From Formicarius rufipectus (Eukaryota > Chordata > Aves > Passeriformes > Formicariidae), in NCBI GenBank assembly GCA_013399695.1, contig VXAU01000197.1:5085016-5149015 (forward strand): 64,000 nt of DNA, read 5' to 3'. This document shows, one piece after another, positions 60,401 to 64,000 of the stretch. Numbering within the stretch: position 1 is the stretch's first letter; every line of letters starts with the position of its first letter. Made by a program: the position numbers and the translations under genes. Under the pieces are notes generated by a model that was given only the letters and a program-made list of their open reading frames with translations, was not told the origin of the DNA and did no database searches.

Positions 60401-62728
60401 GTGAGACCTGGTTATCCTTCCTTGCCCTCTTGCCCCCTCACTCTATCTTCTCCAAGGAAGCCTGGAGAGTACTGCCAGGTCCCATGGTGAAATCCAGTGC
60501 CAAATCTAGGCCATGCTGAAACTGGGGAGGTTGTCACAATGCCTAACACACAGTTTGGACAGGATCCAAAGTCAGGTGTGCATTTAATACCCAGAAGCAT
60601 CTTTCCAACCACATGAGAGATGTAATGGAGCTGTGCAGTGTTCTGCAGGAGCAAAACATGGAGCTGGTGGTCAGTGGGTCAGGTTCATCTACATTCAACT
60701 GTCTTTTAGGGAAATCCCAGTGTGCTGTTTGTCCTGGGTAGCACCCCACAAACACCTCCTGGCTGTGGTTTGTACTGGAAGCAGAGGTGGGAAGGGTGCC
60801 GGGTGGAGGGGTTTTTCTGTTTTGTTTTGTTTTGTTTTGAATGGGCTGTGTGGCTTGACACAGGGGAATCCTATGGAATGAATGGTTTGTATGTGAGCCA
60901 ATTGGCCCACATCTTCTGGGAGTGCTCCATTCATCTTGAAACATCCCCATGACCTCGGCTTCGTTTGGATCTGGTTTCACAAGGGTTCCACTCTCTTGGC
61001 ACAGAGGAGAGCTGCAGTGAATGGATCATGTTTGGGAGGGGAGAGCAGCCATTGCCCAGCAATAGCTGGGATGTTTGCTGCCTGCACACCACGACTTCAT
61101 CTCTGTCCAGGATCCCAGGCAGTTTGCTCTTAGCCAGTTAAGGCAACAACCTGGAGGACATGGATCTTGGAAGCAGAGGGAAATTTCACAGCTCTGCAGA
61201 GGTCACGGCCAAGGGGATCATTAGCTTATCGGCTTCAACCTCCTGCTGTGCTGCTAAACTCCACCCCAACAGCTGCCCACTGAGCCCCAGATCACCACTT
61301 TACTTGTCTCAGAGGAGATCTTAAGAGCTTCTAGCTCTTCCACAGGGCTGGAAGGAGCAGGGAGTTGGGAGCTGAAGAGCATTGCTGGCAGCAGGACCAG
61401 CTCTCCACCCCAGCACGTTTCTGAAGAGGAGAGGGGTCTGGCTGCTGGCTGGTAGGGTGTGTTGGCAGTGACACCCTGAAACCCTGCCAGGCAAGAGGAG
61501 AAGCCCTGTGCCCTCAGCTGCAGGCGCTGGTCCCACCAGCTGCCTCTGCTCTGCACAGGAGCTTCTCCTGCCACCGTGGGCAGCCAGTGGTTGTCCAGGT
61601 CCGTGCCCTGGCTGTGAGCTGTCCCTGACCTCCCACCATGAGGTGACACACCCACACGTCTGGAGCAGTGAGTTGCTAAACAGGAGGAGTCCCGGTGAGG
61701 ATGAGGAAGGTGATCAAATGTATTGAAATGTCCATATTTAGGAGGAGGAAGTGGGGTCTGATCAGGTGCAGTGGGGAGACTGAGCAGGCTGGGGTCAGCA
61801 GGTTGTTGGAAGGATCAGACATGACTGTTCTCCCAGGAACCAGCATCCAGCTGTAAATTAAACAACACTTGAGATCTGGGCTTCCTGGGTCAAGGGTTGA
61901 AGTTTGTCTGAGCAATGCCATTCCAGGTGACAGGAGGAAGGAGTCAGGGTGATGGTGTAAATGAAAGATGGCCAGAGGGATCCCTTCATTCCTACAGTGG
62001 ACCTGTGCCAGGGAACTACCAGCAGCTCAGCCAAAGGGACAGTCCCTGCAGTCAGGCAGAGGATAGCACAAATGAGACATCACAATGGCCTCTCTTGCAA
62101 ATACTTAAGGAAACCAGTGTGCCCAGTCTGTCCCGTCCTGGTGTGCAGCTGGGGCTCCAGATGAACTTTGTGCTCCATAGGAGGGAGTAAAGGCATCAGA
62201 TTGTTTTCCTGGGCGTTGCAGCAAGAGGGAAAAAAATGGAGTGATGGCCCCATTACAGCGACATTTGAAACCTCCTGGAACAATTTACGTTTCTTGTGGA
62301 AGGGAAACATGATGTCTCCCTCTGCCCACCATTTTGGGAGGCTTTGCAGAGCTGGCCCACTTCCTTCACAGTTTGGGTGGGGGGGCTGAACCTCCATGTG
62401 GCCATGGGTTTGATGGCTGGGAGAGGGTCTGCGTTCCCTGTGACACCACTGCTTTGACTTGTCTCTGTCGGGAGCTGTTTTGTTTCAATCGGACGTTTCC
62501 ACGCGGGATCTTAAACCCTTTTATTCCAAAATGAAAGATTGTTTCCTGGCTGACAGCAATAGCCTCTCTCAGTGTTTAATTTACAATTACTCTAGCAATA
62601 AAGCTGTCTGGTGCTTGCTTTTGAATTCTCCTGTTCCTCCTCCTGTCCTTTTCCTCTGGAACATCTGTCCCCTGTGGTCCCCGCGGGCCTGTAGTGCTGA
62701 CCACCTGTTCTCCCTGCTCTCCCCAAAG
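60401..62728 (+). other. NCOR2: NCOR2 intron (2.3 kb, phase 0)
   Basis: It runs from GTGAGA at 60401 to CCCCAAAG at 62721-62728. It has a (GTTTT)n repeat at 60819-60838 and an AT-leaning, possibly conserved block at 62460-62640 that is open in the same frame as exon 9 and contains AATAAA at 62597-62602. No separate gene is supported. Confidence 0.85.
60819..60838. repeat. (GTTTT)n pentanucleotide repeat, four units
   Basis: Four perfect GTTTT units. Ordinary microsatellite. Confidence 0.8.
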
Positions 62729-62907
62729 AACCTGGAGAAGCAGATGCGCCAGCTCGCTGTCATCCCGCCCATGCTCTACGATGCTGACCAGCAGCGCATT
62801 AAATTCATCAACATGAACGGTCTCATGGATGACCCCATGAAGGTCTACAAGGACCGGCAGGTGATGAACATGTGGAGTGAACAGGAGAAGGAGACCTTCC
62901 GGGAAAA
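62729..62907 (+). CDS. NCOR2: NCOR2 coding exon 9 of window (start of HDAC3-activating DAD/SANT1)
   Basis: The exon is 179 nt: 59 codons from NLEKQMRQLAVIPP to KETFRE, plus AA of a split Lys codon. The acceptor is CCCCAAAG|AACC and the donor GAAAA|GTGAGT. It is equivalent to human residues about 384-443. It encodes the N-terminal DAD-specific helix and extended segment (VIPPMLYDADQQR, INMNGLMDDPMKVYKD) and the first SANT1 helix (QVMNMWSEQEKETF). In the human complex this domain wraps HDAC3 with inositol tetraphosphate. The remembered phosphate-contacting residues (Lys449, Tyr470, Tyr471, Lys474, Lys475) lie in the next exons, outside the window. The bird has Asp in LMDDP where human has Ala. 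Confidence 0.97.
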
Positions 62908-64000
62908 GTGAGTGCAGCCCACACACCTCTCTCAGTGCAGCCTTTGGGGAGTGTGGACAAGGACCCGTGCAGGGCTTTGCTCCAGGCCCCACCACACTAA
63001 GGCATGAATTTTCCAGGGGCTTGTCTTCCCTTGAGGGACACAGGTACAGCCACTGTGCTACCTTGAACTTGGGCACAGGGTGATGCACAGAGACCTCTGG
63101 CCTTGCTGTATGGTTGGGGTGTTCATTCCCATGTGCTGAGCTGTGGGAAACTGCTGCTTGAGACACAGTGAGGATGGAAAGTCTTTCTGCTTTTGCATTC
63201 CCTGTTGTATCAGCCAGTTCAAGGATAACACCAGTGAAAACAAACACTCCATACACATTACCTTTCTGGATTTTCATGCTGTCCTTTGGGCTCTGTGTGT
63301 CCAGGGGGATTCTTGTAGCTGTCAACATCCAACCCCCCAGTGCAGACCCCTCAGGCTGCAGTTTCCAGCTGGTGCCTGTCCCTCAGCACCCTGTCCTGCT
63401 GTCTGCAGGATTTGCCACCGGCTGCTGTTTCCATGGATGCATTCCCACATCAGGCACGTGCAGACTCTGGCTGTGGTGCTTTCTACTGTTTGCAAGCAGT
63501 GTTTGGGAACAGCTTTGCTCCACCAGCTGAGATCAGTTGGGGGTTCACTGTTCCCTTCCCTGGGTACCACTGTGCTGTCAGTCAAATGGGGGTCCTCAGC
63601 TCTCTCTCACATCCCAACTCCTGTCTCCCATAGACCAGTGGGGACCCAGGTGTGTTTACATGAGGACTGGAGCATCCTTTGTGCCCTCAGTGTGCTGTTT
63701 TTCTGCAAAAACAGAGCTGGAGTTCAGCTTCCAGTGGGGTGAGCTCTGTTGGGGCTCTCTGCTGTGGACATGAGGGACATGGAGGTATGTGGGTGTCCCA
63801 GGGCCACCTTGTCCCTGGCAGCAGCACCACTTAGTGTGGCCTCCTGACCATCATGGGTTGGATCTGTGGATTACCAGCAGGCCCGTGGCCAGCCGTGCTG
63901 GAAACCTCTGTGTCCAGGATCCCTCTTCCTGTCCCTGCTTGTGATGATTCCCATTTGCAACTGAAATAATTAATTGCCAAGATGGACCGAAAAAAGAACA
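62908..64000 (+). other. NCOR2: 5' part of the NCOR2 intron after exon 9 (partial, phase 2)
   Basis: Begins GTGAGT at 62908 and runs to the window edge. No further NCOR2 exon (the next should encode KFMQHPKNFG) is present before 64000. GC-rich intron with no other feature recognised. Confidence 0.85.

Larger units (their letters stand above)
268..62907 (+). other. NCOR2: NCOR2 (SMRT) gene body, partial: nine internal coding exons
   Basis: NCOR2 is a nuclear corepressor scaffold that links unliganded nuclear receptors and other transcription factors to the HDAC3-TBL1-GPS2 deacetylase complex. Nine exons in phase-compatible order spell 366 continuous codons. NCOR2 is favoured over its paralogue NCOR1 by the 'RSQELHLR' and 'FIETKRPRLDLL' segment, which NCOR1 lacks as I remember it, and by 'LQERMQSRVGQRG', 'VIPPMLYDADQQR' and 'NMWSEQEKETF', where NCOR1 differs. 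The equivalent human span is about residues 79-442, from memory. The 5' exon(s) with the start codon and all exons after about residue 442 lie outside the window. Identity rests on remembered protein sequence, not on a search. Confidence 0.96.

Noticed and set aside
62576..63328. 250-codon minus-strand open frame
   Set aside because: It is the antisense shadow of the highly conserved exon 9 plus GC-rich intron. No known domain or splice support.
1..64000. tRNA, rRNA, snoRNA, CRISPR, bacterial operon or viral gene content
   Set aside because: Both strands were scanned by eye; no tRNA cloverleaf, rRNA, CRISPR repeat array or viral/bacterial gene was recognised. A covariance-model search could still reveal a small intronic RNA.

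Overview
This window is a piece of a vertebrate, almost certainly avian, nuclear genome. It lies inside one large multi-exon gene on the + strand: NCOR2 (SMRT, silencing mediator of retinoic acid and thyroid hormone receptors). The avian call rests on the 3' end of a CR1 LINE at about 11425-11652, the general lack of other young repeats, and compact but GC-rich introns. No bacterial, viral or complete intronless gene is visible. A three-base N gap (24828-24830) sits in a poly-T tract.

Nine internal coding exons can be placed to the base: 268-448, 21107-21286, 26325-26438, 37826-37882, 42949-43001, 53589-53655, 58887-59059, 60304-60400 and 62729-62907. All have AG acceptors and GT donors. Their phases join into one open frame of 366 whole codons plus a split codon at each end. 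Compared with human NCOR2 as I remember it, they correspond to about residues 79-442. The first exon(s), with the initiator Met, lie to the left of the window; the rest of the SANT1/DAD domain, SANT2 and the receptor-interaction domains lie to the right.

In protein order, the exons encode part of the N-terminal repression region (exon 1), the coiled coil that pairs with GPS2 and recruits TBL1 (exons 2-3), a very conserved basic, charged helical region (exons 4-7), an 'SEHEVSEIIDGL' linker (exon 8), and the start of the deacetylase-activating domain that docks and activates HDAC3 (exon 9).

The remaining ~98% is intron: 20.7, 5.0, 11.4, 5.1, 10.6, 5.2, 1.2 and 2.3 kb between the exons, plus partial introns at both edges. 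The introns hold one clear CR1 fragment, short microsatellites and homopolymers, several CpG-rich patches (the best at 42530-42890, just upstream of exon 5), and AT-rich stretches that look like candidate conserved non-coding or enhancer DNA.

The most interesting observations concern splicing and isoforms. The exon 7/8 junction has two in-frame donors 15 nt apart facing a tandem CAGCAG acceptor. Exon 5 has an AATAAA and an immediate stop right after its donor. A long in-frame open stretch leads into the HDAC3-activating exon. I found no evidence for an entirely new biological system; the findings are candidate regulatory and isoform features within a known gene.
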